Assembly: GCA_036897625.1 (NCBI GenBank)
Contig: JAYMTA010001091.1
Location: 1 to 21,859 of the forward strand
From: Pelargonium cotyledonis
Lineage: Eukaryota; Streptophyta; Magnoliopsida; Geraniales; Geraniaceae
DNA: 21,859 nucleotides
Direction of reading: 5' to 3'
The notes under the pieces were generated by a model. It was not told where the DNA came from, ran no database searches, and saw only the letters and a program-made list of their open reading frames with translations. This document shows, piece by piece, positions 1 through 13,200 of this stretch. The position numbers and the translations under genes are program-made. Every line of letters starts with the position of its first letter. The first letter of the stretch is position 1.

Positions 1-125
1 ATTTAATGGTACCCACTAATTTGTTTAATTTTTCTAAAGTTCAACCACTAGTTTGTCACTTTTGAAAGTTCAGCCACCAATTTGACTTTTTATTAAAAGT
101 TTAGCCGCCAAATTGAGCTAATAGC
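1..125. repeat. Degenerate tandem repeat, about 30-bp units, 3' of ATR
   Basis: Read on the minus strand, about three and a half diverged copies follow each other, each opening with a variant of AATTTGGTGGCTGAACTTT and separated by an A/T-rich spacer (near 117, 85, 52 and 23). The array may extend past the window edge. A similar type of short-unit array is at 21114-21225. A reverse-strand AATAAA at 94-89 lies inside it, about 270 bp beyond the ATR stop, and could act as the ATR poly(A) signal, but this is weak. Confidence 0.55.
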
Positions 126-362
126 CCAAGATTGGGCACATCTCTCTGATCCCAGACCATCAGGGTCTAGTCCTATAATTTCAAGACCCATCAGATCCAG
201 CTTCTGCAGTTCTGCTGGATCAATGTCGAAATTTCACAGTCCTGAACCGTTATGTATGGGGTAGCGTCGGCCTCCTTGTGACCATTGCTACGATTGTCTC
301 CTCCATAGCAGAACCAAAAATCACAAGCTCCCCGTTTAACAGTTGATGGTTTCGCAAAACTC
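126..362. other. ATR 3' UTR / downstream flank
   Basis: Sequence directly after the ATR stop codon on the minus strand. The longest open frame here (191-427) overlaps the FATC exon in another frame and has no protein-like features. The interval is most simply 3' untranslated sequence. No terminator or poly(A) signal is clear within it. Confidence 0.4.
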
Positions 363-2698
363 TTAAAACCAAGGCATCCACCATATATACATCTTCCCCA
401 GATTTTTGTGTGAGACGGCTTCAGCAATTAAGCGACGAGCCTGACCTTCTACAGCTAGAGGCAAAGAAGGAGCTGCTCCAACGCCAACAACAACTCCTCG
501 TAACCTTGCCTCAATGTTACTGATGGCTCGCTGCAATATTGAAACAAAACATGCTTTAATAAATACTTCATGATGTTCATAAAAAATAAAAATTTGACAA
601 ATAGCTGTCTGATAAAATTATAGCTACGAAGTTGGATTATTTTTTTTATGGGAAGTGAAGGCATTGAACTATACCAGAGACAAATCTATTTACTTAATGG
701 ACAACTGACAAGACATAAAAGAAAATAGATACTTATAACACCCTCACCAATCCCAGGGCATCAGAGGCGACAATGCTTACAGAACCACCATCTGAGGAAG
801 CTTACCTAGAGTTGTTCATAACTTTCTTGCTTCGATCAAAGCTCAATTTGATCTGGCAGGCCTTGGCGAAACTTGACCTTGCCCAACTTCGTGTCCCACT
901 CTAAAATCGTTTGGAGTTAGGACCGCTTCATTTAGCAATTGCCCCCATCCACCAAACAGCCTCAGCATTTGGACAAAACCATGCTCTAGTGGGGTGTGTG
1001 GGGGTCTCAAACTCCACACATAGTGCTCGTAGGTAGAGCTGGCAGTTTGGGCCTCAACACGTGACACGACATGAACATGACTCGAAATAAGCGTATTTGG
1101 GTTCACTAATTTTATAATCTTGCCATGTTTGTGTTGGAGTACCCAACACGTTTATTACTCGTGTCGTGTTTGTGTTGAGCCCCAAAAACATGCGCGCTTT
1201 TAATTGTAAATTAACCCAAAAAATTCTTGCTAGTTAACATAGTTATGTTAAATGAGTTAAATTTGAGATATTTAATCCTGTTGAAAACATGTTGGTCTTG
1301 TCAAACAAAGTGTGTTAGCATGTTAGGTCGTGTCATGCTAATTGAGTCATGTCGAGTCAACCCAGCTTATTTAGCTAAACATGCTGTGTTTGTGTTACGT
1401 GTTCATGAATGTGTTTTGTTCATGTTGGCTCATACAGCATGGTCAATCTTCAACATGGCGCACACACACATGAATTGCCGGCTCTCCTTGTGGGGGAATA
1501 CAACATAAACAATGAAACGATGGGCTGAGCTTCAATTGCAATTCTTAGCTCATAGAAACTACCAGGACTATAACAAGGCGATATACTAAATAGTCAAACC
1601 TACAATAACAAGGGAGGATGCTGAAGACTCAAACCTGAGCATGTGGGTTCTGAACTTCCGCAACACTGGACTTGTGAGATTTTGTCCACTCCACCAATGG
1701 ATCATGAATGAAAGTTTCAAGCACGCTCATTAAAGTCTCCCTGTGTGCCCGCAGTACTGAAAGCGTGATTTCGCACACCCTCAAGAAAATGCCCTCATAT
1801 CCAGTGATGCCCAAGCCATCGATCATGTTCTGCAGGTTCCAGAAGAGAATTGTTCAAAATAAAAACATGGGTCACCCCAAGTGAATATAAATCTTGGCAA
1901 CACGTTTTCCACATTTGAATATCATTAGTACATTTTGGGTCTGCATGAATCATTGCCATGCATTATAATGAATTTGACATATGGTAGCTTACAGCAAGTT
2001 GGGTCTGGCTTGTGAATATTTTGATAGTTCAGGCAGATTTTTAACAGATAAAATATATTTAAGGTTGTTCTGACCTGAGTTAGCCTAAAAGGAACCAGCT
2101 CAGGCTTCTCCAACTGCAAGCCTTTATCAAACAAGCAACTGAAATCAACATGAACACAATCTCCCGTAGTGGAATCAAAGAGAATGTTTTCACCATGCCG
2201 GTCTCCCAGCCCCACAATATGCCCAACCATGGACCACACTGCCACAGTGTGTGCATAAGCAACCCGAGCCCTAAACCAAGCAGCTGGCTCTGAGAAAGTG
2301 GTCAAGAACCATTTGTGGAAGACTGGCGGGAACATAGGAAGGATTTTTCTTTTCAACATCTCATCTTCTGGCAAATGGCCTTGGCATTGATCATAAATAC
2401 GTTTAATTTGAGGATTTGTTTTCTGCCTATCAAATTTTCCACACGTTATATATATGTCTTGAAGAATATGCCGTAGTCCACAAGTATGGGGCACCCATTC
2501 AACCATACCACAATCTTCTGTCAGAGGAACCACAGCAAAAGTCCTAATGTAGAGCTTTCGACGACGACTTTCAGGGTATTTTGATAATAAATGATTTATC
2601 ATGGCAGTGAATTCCATCATGCGGGCGTCTTTCCTAAGGTCATCTTTGGGTTTGCATAGGAAAGGACGCTCTATTCCATCACTGCCCAATAGGATAAC
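363..2698 (-). CDS. ATR: ATR catalytic region: PI3K-like kinase and FATC exons
   Basis: Last three coding exons of ATR (2698-2075, 1829-1635, 530-363), residues about 2403-2730. The first carries the ATP-binding lysine region CKPKDDLRKD (about residues 2417-2426). It also has the catalytic loop GDRHGEN, with Asp near 2568 and Asn near 2573, and the metal-binding Asp of VDFSCLF near 2587, the ATR counterpart of DFG. The second exon encodes the C-lobe NMIDGLGITGYEG to QNPHAQ. The last encodes the FATC domain from RAISNIEARL to the terminal WWMPWF and TAA. All catalytic residues expected of an active PIKK are present, so an active kinase is predicted. Confidence 0.95.
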
Positions 2699-5600
2699 CT
2701 GAAAACAGAAGAACAAGTAATGGTTATGAAGTATGAACACTAGTGCATTATTTTTGTGAAAAGACCATTTAGGAAACAAACAAGAACATTAATCAAAGAA
2801 CAGACGCTCTAGTGGTAGTCACATTTTTATTTGCATTAGTAAGTGGCTCCCACTAAACCACAAAACAAACAAGGAAAGTAAAACTGATTTAAGAACTTAC
2901 TTTCTTAGGTCGCTGGAGAGATGAAAGAATCTCTGCCTCATCAGCTATTCCTGAAATTGTTGGAAGATCTGTGGCAGAAAAGATATTAGAGGTAAGATTG
3001 TCAGTGAGATCCATATCATATGTTGGTAGACTAACACTAAGAGATTGTTGGATTGGCATGATGATTCCCAGTGGCATCATCCTCTTCAAGGCACTGAATT
3101 CAGTTAAGATGTTTATTGTTTTTGCTTTTGGTTGGCCTGGATGAAAGCACAACTTGATGAAATGATCGATGAGGCTAGCAAACTGAACAAACAAATTGTT
3201 GCCATTGTTTCCCTGGCTGAAACCTTTTCGTGCAGCCTGTATAATTTCTGCAGCAGCGTCCCGTCTCGAAGGAACAGTGGATTTGGAAACTGCGGCCATA
3301 ATCCATAGAGATTGCTGTGGGTATTTACGGACAACAGAAGTGATGATGTGTTTTACCAATTTAGCAGTTTCTTCATTCTGGTGGCAAATTCTAGAGACTA
3401 GCTGTGGCAGTACTGTTAACCAGTGATATATTGGTAAATCTTTCAAACATCCACGTATGATACCTATTACCTGCCAAAAGAAGATAGCATCATAAATATT
3501 GTATAAGGATATTGAAGACAGAGTCAAACTGATAAGCAGTTCCAAATAAATATTTTACTACCTTCGTCATGACAGGTTTCAAGTCTTTAATGGCTGATGT
3601 GCAACTTCTATGACAGAAACTCCCGAAGTCAAACCATAGGGTTAACAACCTTGGAAGAGCTCGATAGAGATTTCTATGGCCTCTATGAAGCCCCTTTGCA
3701 TAGTATAACAGTACATCAGGAAGGGAACACCACCAACGCTTCTCAGAATTTGTGCTTGCAGATGTAACAGTTGAACTTGAGGACACACTCTTGGCACCTA
3801 GTTCCACATTTTCTTCTTGACGTTTCCTGGCATCAGCAAGCACTTCATCGCAATACTTAGCCAAGTAGAAATAGCATTTTTCCCACCTCGGCTGCAGTTC
3901 TTTAACCCTGCAAAATAGTGTTATCACTTCTTCCTTCTGTTTCTGACCAGTGTAATGGGTCCACCTTGTATATAGCAGGAGGGTCTTTGCAATGTCTTGA
4001 TTCTCATTCAAGGCTTGAGTACCAGAAACCAAAGGTGGTGGATTAAGGGGAACCAGTGACAGGCTAGTAATTGAGGATATTGCAGCGGACCCTACAACCT
4101 CCACAGGCATGTTCAAGAGAGACTGTTGCAGCACTGCAATGGCACCATCGGATCTCCTAGTGCTCCATAGAAGCTTAGCCTTCTCCATGTGGACATTTTG
4201 TGCACCTGAAGCCTGGGCTTCTAGAATTGCTCGGTTTGCAGTCTCATAATGACCAGCCAAGCGACACAGCTTTGCATATTGAAGCCAGCAGTTACCAACC
4301 TGAGCACCCAGACCACTGGCACCATAGACTAGTCTCCGGAAAGCCAGAAGAGGCTCTCTTGCCCAAAGTGATGGTTGCGTAAACCTCAGGCGATTCTCCC
4401 AATTTTCCATCATTTTTGAAAATTCATGGTCGCTCAAATTAAATGATTTCCCCAAGAAAGAGTCATCAACAAGAAGAGCATGGAAGTCCTCCAGCTCCCG
4501 GAGCAAATGAAGTTTTACGACAAATGGGTAAGCCCGCATGTATGAATCCATACCCGCAGCAGCCAGGGGAGCAATCAGTGCTTGTTTGGATAGTGCAACT
4601 TTCTCAGCAACTGAAAACTGATCCTTCTTCATCATTGTCTGGAGAATTTTAGCAACATCCATGTCAAAAGAAGCATTACTTTCAGAACTGCTACAAAGCA
4701 AACCTTCTTCATCAGCACTGCAAAGGTATTCATCCATCAAATCCCACCGGCCAAGCCTCCATGCTGCTTGCACACCTTGCATGCACCACGTTTTCTTGTA
4801 TTCAGGAATCCTGGAAATTAAACCATCCACATGAGTAACCATAGCCTGAAGATGGCACATGTTTAGTAAACAGTTCAAGGCATCTGAATGCCTCTGAACT
4901 GATGTTGGTTCCATCTGCAAAGCCTGTTCACAAGAAGTTAAAACTTCTGCCCAATTTCCAGCTTTTTTATTTATTAAGAGCTGGTCTTGTAAACTTAATG
5001 ATTTACGTAAACACGCCAAGCCAGATAGACCATCAAGCTCATCCATACAGCTGTATATTTCCATCAGATATGAAACATCTTCATCCTCAAAGATGCCACT
5101 CCTTGCAGCAGCCGGGTTAAAGGAACCTGACTTCAGCTGCACATGAGACTCGAAATACATCAAAGATCTAGCATAGGCCTGACATCTGAAAGAAGCTCTG
5201 GCTAGAGTGACCTTTGGAATTGCACCTAAAAGCTCTGAAACATATTTGCACTGGATAAGAAGTTGGTCCTGTGCTATTGAAGAATTTGAGTTTCGATCCC
5301 TCAGTTTTGATGATTGTTGCTTAGAAGACAAAAGGGACTGGGTTAGAGCAAGTTCTTGAGCAACATCATCCACCCATTGCCCAAGATTATCAAGCAGGGT
5401 AAACACAGCTTGGATGCAAACCTCACTTTGCCTACCATTAACAGCAGCTCCACTGCTCTCTGATGCAGCAGCCTCCAGGACACATAGGATTTCCTCAGTT
5501 ATGCCACACCGTGCATCCTCAGTACCATGACATACAGCACTTAGGACTAAATATGGCAGCAGATATGTAGCTGTTTGCATATCATGGCGTACTATACCCC

Positions 5601-7236
5601 GACAAGCATTAAAAATGTTTGCACGAGATCCTGTCGCATGCACAGTCAACTTTCGTATCCAAAAGAATATCCATCTTCTGAATGACATAGAAGGTCGGTA
5701 TATTGGGCCAGCAGAAGCTGAATCAGCCACATTAGGAAGCTGAAATCTAGAAGTTAGACATGGGGCTATAATCTCTTTAACATAATTAGAGAAACGATCC
5801 CACAATATTTGACCCCTCCTATTAATCTCATTGTTATTAGCAGCGCCCTTATTTCCAGTTGTGGTTACCTTTGAAAATTCTTTATCCTTCCGAATGTGAG
5901 ACTTACAAGCTGTTACATTCTGGTCCAGGGATGCCTCACAACCTGCAATTTTTAGCAGTTCTTGTATAGCCAATGCAGCCGAGTCTTGAATGATGGTATC
6001 AGGCGCAGCTCGGAAAGCCCTAGCAAGATGTTTGTGGATCAATTCAAAGATAAGATCATCATCTGAACATTCAATTTTGAACCGTTGGCATGAAAAAACC
6101 TTCACTTTAGCAGGATCAACGGCTCCTAATGCTCCAAGGCAATCTGCACAGACCAACTTTAGCCGCTGTCCTACAGTAGTCCTTGATTCTTCTGCACATC
6201 CTCTTAGTAAAGATCTAATCAAAGAGCTCAACAAATCCATGTCCGAACCAGCTTCGCCATTGATCAAAGCTGTAATGTCCTCCCTTTTTAGGTTGAGCAA
6301 CTTGCTTAACTCACATGCTACCATATACCTCACATTCAAGTTCTCATGGTTCAAACCATCAACAACATCTCGCAGTTGATCCTTCAAAGTCATTGACCCA
6401 CGGGCTTCTTGTATAGCTGCATTGACATCTGCTAGAGCAGGAATACCAGGCAATGGGGGAAACTCATGAATGTGCTGCTTTAAGATTACCTTGTTCTTTA
6501 GCACAAGTTCTTTCAAGATCTTCACCACTTTATTTAAATGAGCAGATGGATTTTCTTTATCCCTCTGAAAGAATGGAATAAGTGCAGCAAAAACTTGAGA
6601 AATTATATGTTCAGTGCTCAATGGTGATACTCTTGCCAACTGCTCAATGAAAAAATGCAACACAGAGAGACCCTCGCCCTGGAGTGATTCTTTGTTAATA
6701 GCATGCATAAGAAGAACCATTAGTTTTGGCACATAGGTACCAAGATGAGAACCCATCAGAGTAATTAGCATCTCAATACGTTTTAAGGCTTGTCTCTGCA
6801 GCAACAAGTCTTCTGCATGGAGCAATTTCCTATCAACACTGTTAAGTAAGCCAACAAAATGATTCCTTAAAAACCCTGGAAGATCTTCAGCACCTGTAAG
6901 AATCCTAGCAACTTCTTTTAGCATATCAGGAACACGTGCTAACCTGCAAATGGAGGCAAGAAACCAATTATTCCGCAAGCATAACAATATAGATGAACCT
7001 TGCAGCATGGTAAAACTATAAGTATTTAAATTTCAACTACAAGTATTCAGAACTCAGTCATCAGGCCAGTGACAAAACAACAAAAAAAAAAAAAAAAAAA
7101 AAAAAAAGAATAGATGTATGAAACAAAAGACAAGCTAAAAATATGAAACTAGTGGAACACGTCAACCTAAGAAATGACACCATTAAAATGCGACGAACTG
7201 GCAACAAAAGTAGAAGTAATTATGAAGAAAAATGGG

Positions 7237-7278
<42 letters not shown>

Positions 7279-10200
7279 ATATCCATAGAAGATACCACAC
7301 AAATAAAGTTCGGCTGAAGAAGCATAACATTTTGGAGGGAAGAAAGATCTGGAATAATCAAAACAGAGTTCCATATTTACTCATAGCATTCTGTAAGGTT
7401 TACCTTTTGCTAATTTCATCTGAATCAATACCATCCAGAAAGCATACAAGTTCCTCTAAAAGTGCAGGCAATGCAGCTGCAAAGATTTCGCGGTTGTCAG
7501 AACCAGTCTGCGCATGGTAAAATTGCAAAGCAGAGACCAATTCTCGCCCATCTGCTCTATGAAGAGCAAAGGCAAGCACTTTTGGAAGCCAATTAACTAT
7601 AAGTGGCACCATATCAGTGTTCAAACACTTGGCCAACTCATATAAAGTATCAAGTGCTTGATCATTATCCTGCTGAGACACAATGAGCTTTGGAAGAACA
7701 ACAGGAACCATTTTCCTCACAAGTTCTTCATTTTCAACACCTAAAACAGCCTCGGCAAACTCTCTGATCATTTTTGGTCGGCTTAAAAGACGTAAAGATA
7801 GATAATCAAATAACTCATTGCGAAGATGCACTATTTTTGAAAGTAACAGTTCAAATCCTCCTTTGAGATGATAGTAACATGATTTATGTATTAAGCGCGA
7901 TGCATTCATTCTCACTGAGACATGTGGATTATCAAGTTGATCCACCAACAAGATTAGTGAAAACAAGAAAAGCTGGCTGTGGATATCAACTGCAATCATA
8001 ATTTCTGTGGTAGATTCCAAAAGAGTCTCAAAGATCTGCGGATCTTCAGCTGCGGCCAGAGCATGTTTAATAATATCTAAGAACTTCTGTTCTTTACCTC
8101 TGTTTGATGTGTCATCATCCAGAAATAGACAATTCAAAGTAGGCCCCAGAAGAAATAAACTAATTTGAGAGCAGAATGACTCTCTGACAGCCTTCTTTCT
8201 GTTAAGGAGTAAAAACTCAACACAGTTGACCCATTCCGATCTTGTATTAAGCAGAATATCTGTTGTCGCATGTAGAAGGATCCTTCTAATGGTTCTAACA
8301 CAAGCAATTTGAACATCTTCTGATGATTCATCATGAAGAAGCTTAAAGAATAACGACTGCAGGTGAATAAAATCAAATTCCAGATCAATCCTAATGCTAT
8401 CCATATCAGGTGGATGTACGGTCTTTGAATATATCTCATTATTGTGTACTACATTTCTATCACACTTTGAGCACCAGAATCCTTGCAGTAAATAATCCAC
8501 CCAACGACCGTGCTGATCATTTTCACCATTCAAAAGTAATTTGCACGCACTTGTTTCCAAAACATTGCAAGATCCATAAAGGCATGACAAGAAGCCAAGA
8601 AAAGAAGGAATAATCCTCTTCACCTTTTCATGCTTTTCTTTCCCCAAACACCTATATAAATTATCCGGTGTGTGTTAGTAAGCAATATGATAGACCATGA
8701 AATTCAATAAAACATCTGTAGTTTATTTTATCCCTAATGCAAACCTAATAGACGAACCACTCTAAGTCTGGCTTTCTCTTGCAGATGCGTACTACAGAGT
8801 CATAGAGAATAGACCTAATAGATAAGTTATAGTTAATTCTTACATAACATACCACAAACTCTCTTAGTTTGACATATTAATACTTAATCGTACCCATCAT
8901 TGATACTATTTAAGAATACCCTCTTGATTTTAGCCTTTTACATCACATCAATCAACACTTGTTTAAAATTTTAACATCAAACGCCACTTCATTACAAGAA
9001 GCAAAAGATTTCTTGTAAGAAAGAGACCCCCAAAAACATATAGATAAATGAAAGAGACAAAGAAAGAGTACAAGAATACAGAACCAAAGAGACTAAACAA
9101 ACTCCATTGATCACTTACTCCAGCCTTTCGAACACGTGCATCAGTACACTACGACCAGACCACAAGACTATTATAGGCATAGCAATGACAGCTTCAATTC
9201 TAACTTCTTCAGCATCATCATTGAGGCTCCAATCCAAGACATCAAGATGAGTTTCAGGTTTTAAGCTAGGGCCAAGCTTGGACATAACCTGAATAGAAAT
9301 ACATTTTGCTTTCCAAAGAGGGTTAAATTCAGTAACTACTTGAGAATGGGTCCATGGAAGCTTTATCATTACATTCATTGATTCTGCATAATCATCTTCA
9401 TCTCTGGAAAGCTTGTTCTCCATTAAAATGGAGCCTAAACAAGAGTGACAGTTCAATGAAGTCATGTGCAACATATTAAACTGACGTGATCCAAGAGAAA
9501 GACACATAAATTAATTAAGAGACTCAAAACACCAATGACAACAATTCATCAAATTTTGTTCCAATATCCAATCAACTTAAAATTGTATTTGTTATTCTTT
9601 AATTTCTATTCAAGTAAAGTAGACAAAAGAAGGCAGAATATTACACTTCATGTATTAGAAATATAAACCTTATTATTATCTCTGGTTTTCTCTAAATGTC
9701 AAAGAAATAGAGTGAAAACCAGTTTCTGGATGAATGAAACCTTGGGGGATGGGTGGATCATTCTATTTCCATTTATCCTTTTATCAAATGATGAGATATT
9801 TAAAATCCCGCAATTTATGTGATTTGTTGATGGGTGTCTAAATTAAAATAGCTTAATTCTCTCCTTAGATTAAACATATGCCTATTTCTTTTTTTAGTAT
9901 TAATCAACTATTGCAATACCCTACATAAAGGGCTTCTTTTCTACTTTCAAAACTCATCAATATTACCTATCATTTTCTATTTCTACACAAGATAAAATGT
10001 GTTTTAAAAGTGTAATCAATCTTTGCAAAAGACCATTTGACCATTTGATCAATATTACCTATCACATTAATGTTTGTTTAAATATCAAATTTAAATATGT
10101 ACATAAAATGAAATAAATAGAGATTGCAAAAAATAAGCCAGTTCACTGCTGGTGCAGCAGCAGCAGCAGTGAAAACCAAAAGAAGCCAATTTCTTTCATA

Positions 10201-13200
10201 TAACAGACATGGAAATTCAGAAAAAAATATTAAGCACTGTAGAATAACTATTTAGACCAGTACCCATAAAACCTAAGCAAAAGGTAGTTGAACAGCCTTA
10301 CTTTGCAAACACAATATGCTGTGAATCCCTTCCAGAAAGATGGAAATATTCAGTCCTTTTAAACTTCCTCGCTTTGTCTGCAGAATCAAAAATTCAACTT
10401 ATGTTCTTCTATGGCATTCAAACAATAAAGAACTTAACGATAAATTTATAAAAGTAGTCCTACTCCTACCTGATCACATATCCACGGGATCCACTCATGC
10501 ATCTGCTGAAAGATGCTACATGACAAATCAGTATTAGGATATCTACAAAAGGCAATGCAAAGCATGCTAAGAGCTGTTAATGCAACATCTGGTCTTGAAG
10601 GTTCAGGCATTAGCGCAGGAGATTTCAGAAGTTCAACATATGAAAACAGTGCTGTATGCATATAATCTGCGTTTTCATTTTTACTTTCACAAGTAACAAT
10701 ATGAAGCTTGTTGTCCACCAAAATATTAGCACCAGAACCCACAACTTCCTCTTTCTTTTGGCGTTTGATCTTGGAAGTTTCACCATGCTGGAATGGCCTT
10801 TTCTTTCCAACCGACAAGTTTTCAATTGATTCATCACTTGAGGTTAATAAACGCACACTATCATTATTTGCTGTCAACCTTCCGACACCATCAGGACCAA
10901 GAATACACAGAGTGGCACGAAAGCATTCTATCAATGGAAAGCAAGGTTTTGGGGAACAAAGTGCATCTAAAAGAGATTCTGGCCTCCAGACATGAGGGGG
11001 GCAAATATTAGCAATCCTTATATAAGCATTGCACAATGCAGCCTGATAGGTAAGACAACACAAGATACTATCAGTGTCCATCACATAGTCATGTACATAA
11101 TTATGCCTAGAAAAGAAGTATCCAAATTAACCTTAAGCTCCTTGCTTTCGGTTCGCAATATTGATTGTGGAAAAACATTGATCAGGCCTGCTGCCGTTGA
11201 CTCAACAACATCTTCAGGACAACAAGAGTGTAATGCATTTAGGCAACCACCAATGGAAGAATCATAAACCATGTCCCTGGAATGTAAGCCCAGTATTAGT
11301 GTGTCAAGAGAGAAGTAATGAAAGACTGTTCAAAAACTTCATCAGAGGTTACTGTGATGGTAATTCCCTGAAGAACATATTATTTGTAGTAATCATGCAA
11401 GATGTTTGGAATACATGATGATGAGAAATGGAATATGATACAGGCATTGAAATTATACCACCTCCGTTTCAAAATATGCGTCGTTTTTTTAAAAATTATA
11501 CACATATAATAAGAAATCAACTTAAATGACCAAACTAACCTTATTTAATTAATGCAGAAAACTTTCCCTCTTTTTTTCCTGTTATAGGAATAATTTTCAA
11601 GTTGTAAGTAATGCAGCTACTTGATCAGTAATATCAAATTACAATATATCAAGTTTAGGAAGGCTCTAATCATTTGGCTGATGTCACTAAACACAGATGT
11701 TTGAAATAAGGTAGCCACTATGCATCCACTAATGGAGGTAATACCAAGAAAAGTCATATCAGCCCATGTAAGATGAGCCCAATTGATCATACATACAAGT
11801 TGCCCGCGAGTTCAATTCCTTCAAGTGTACACATCCCCAAAATTTGATATCTTCTACATGTTTCAAATTGACCCATAACTCAGCCCTCCAAAACCATTGC
11901 CCTATCACCTCAAACCCCAACCAAGGCATTGCATTTTGTTGTAATTTGGTGAATTTATATATAAATAATAAAAAAAAATACCACAATTAGTAATTTTAGA
12001 AGGCATAACAATTTGAGAAAGGTGTGGCAATTATATGTATCTAGCATGAATCACTGATCTCAAAACTGACACCAAATCTTGAAAATAAAAATAGAGCTAA
12101 ATTGAAAAAAAAAAAAAAACACCGTGAAACTTAATAAACAATAAGCGTATAAACTCCATTTGGTTTTCTGATTTTTATCATAACAAAAAAAATCATATAG
12201 AAATAAAGAATTATTATATATCAGTACAAACATTGCATAAAAGTCAAACCTATCTTAGAATGCTCAATGTGCAATCAAGAAAACATGAAATTAGAATTTT
12301 GACATAAACATAGAGTAACATAATTGCAATAGAATGCACAATGCTGCATCGGAGTTTTTCTACCATGGCCGTTTAGCATTGAACTGTTTTTTTTTTTTTT
12401 TTTTTTAAATATGACAATGAGAATTGTACTCACAAAGAGCAATACTTTTCAAGTTTGAACCACCTGAAACACATACCTGAATATAGGAAGTCCCTCTTTG
12501 TCCTCGCTTAATATGGATGATATAGACAGTATTATATTCTCATGAGGAACAACATCGTAATTTACAACTGATCCAGTGATGCGTGCGAAGTCAAAACATG
12601 CCTTGCACAACATTGTAAAAATCAGTAACTGTCTCAAAACAAATAACATTATAGCAACATCATGTGGTAAAAGGAAATAAACCAACAATGACTTAAAGGC
12701 ATTGTGCCACTCACCATATGCAAATCAGTATCTCCATAACATAAAAGAGAACATGCAGCTGAAACAAATGATGCATTGATGAGTCCTTCTACAAACAAAG
12801 TTCCTTCAGTTAAGAATTTACTCAAAAGTTTCACTATCCAAGTTGCAAAAGGCTGCCACCTTCTTTTGCCCGTGAGATTAATTGAGATGCCAAACCCATT
12901 AACAAGTTTATTACTTGCTGGAAGATCACTCAGACGAGATGGATCACTAGAAATTTCAGAAAAGGAATCACAGAAACACTTCAAAGTCAATCTTGTAGAT
13001 TCTTTAGTTCTCAATTCGTCAGTGCAGAGTGATGCCAAGTATAAAAGATCTGGTATGCAATGAAAATCATATCAGCCATTACAAAAATAAAACTTGCAGT
13101 TTAAGAGAGAGTGGGAGGTGTATGAACTCCTGACATAAGAAGCAACAACAATGCAAATCTTCCATGTAAATGAAGAAATAAAGAACAGAAAGTAGTCTAT

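Noticed and set aside
843-1106. An 87-codon minus-strand frame with LRLFGGWGQLL
   Set aside because: It is intronic, spans the left boundary of the MITE and matches no family I know. Chance or old repeat is more likely.
1227-1508. A 93-codon plus-strand frame
   Set aside because: It lies almost wholly in the hAT-like MITE and reads through its repetitive GTGT-rich sequence. It has no protein-like pattern.
2790-2830. CTCTAGTGGTAGTC string resembling part of a tRNA D-arm
   Set aside because: No cloverleaf can be closed around it and no T-arm GTTCRANYC box follows at the right distance.
7143-7520. Overlapping open frames on both strands with Arg-Glu or Ser-Leu runs
   Set aside because: They are produced by the (GA)n microsatellite in ATR intron 10 and its surroundings. 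They have no family resemblance and their ends overlap an ATR exon in other frames.
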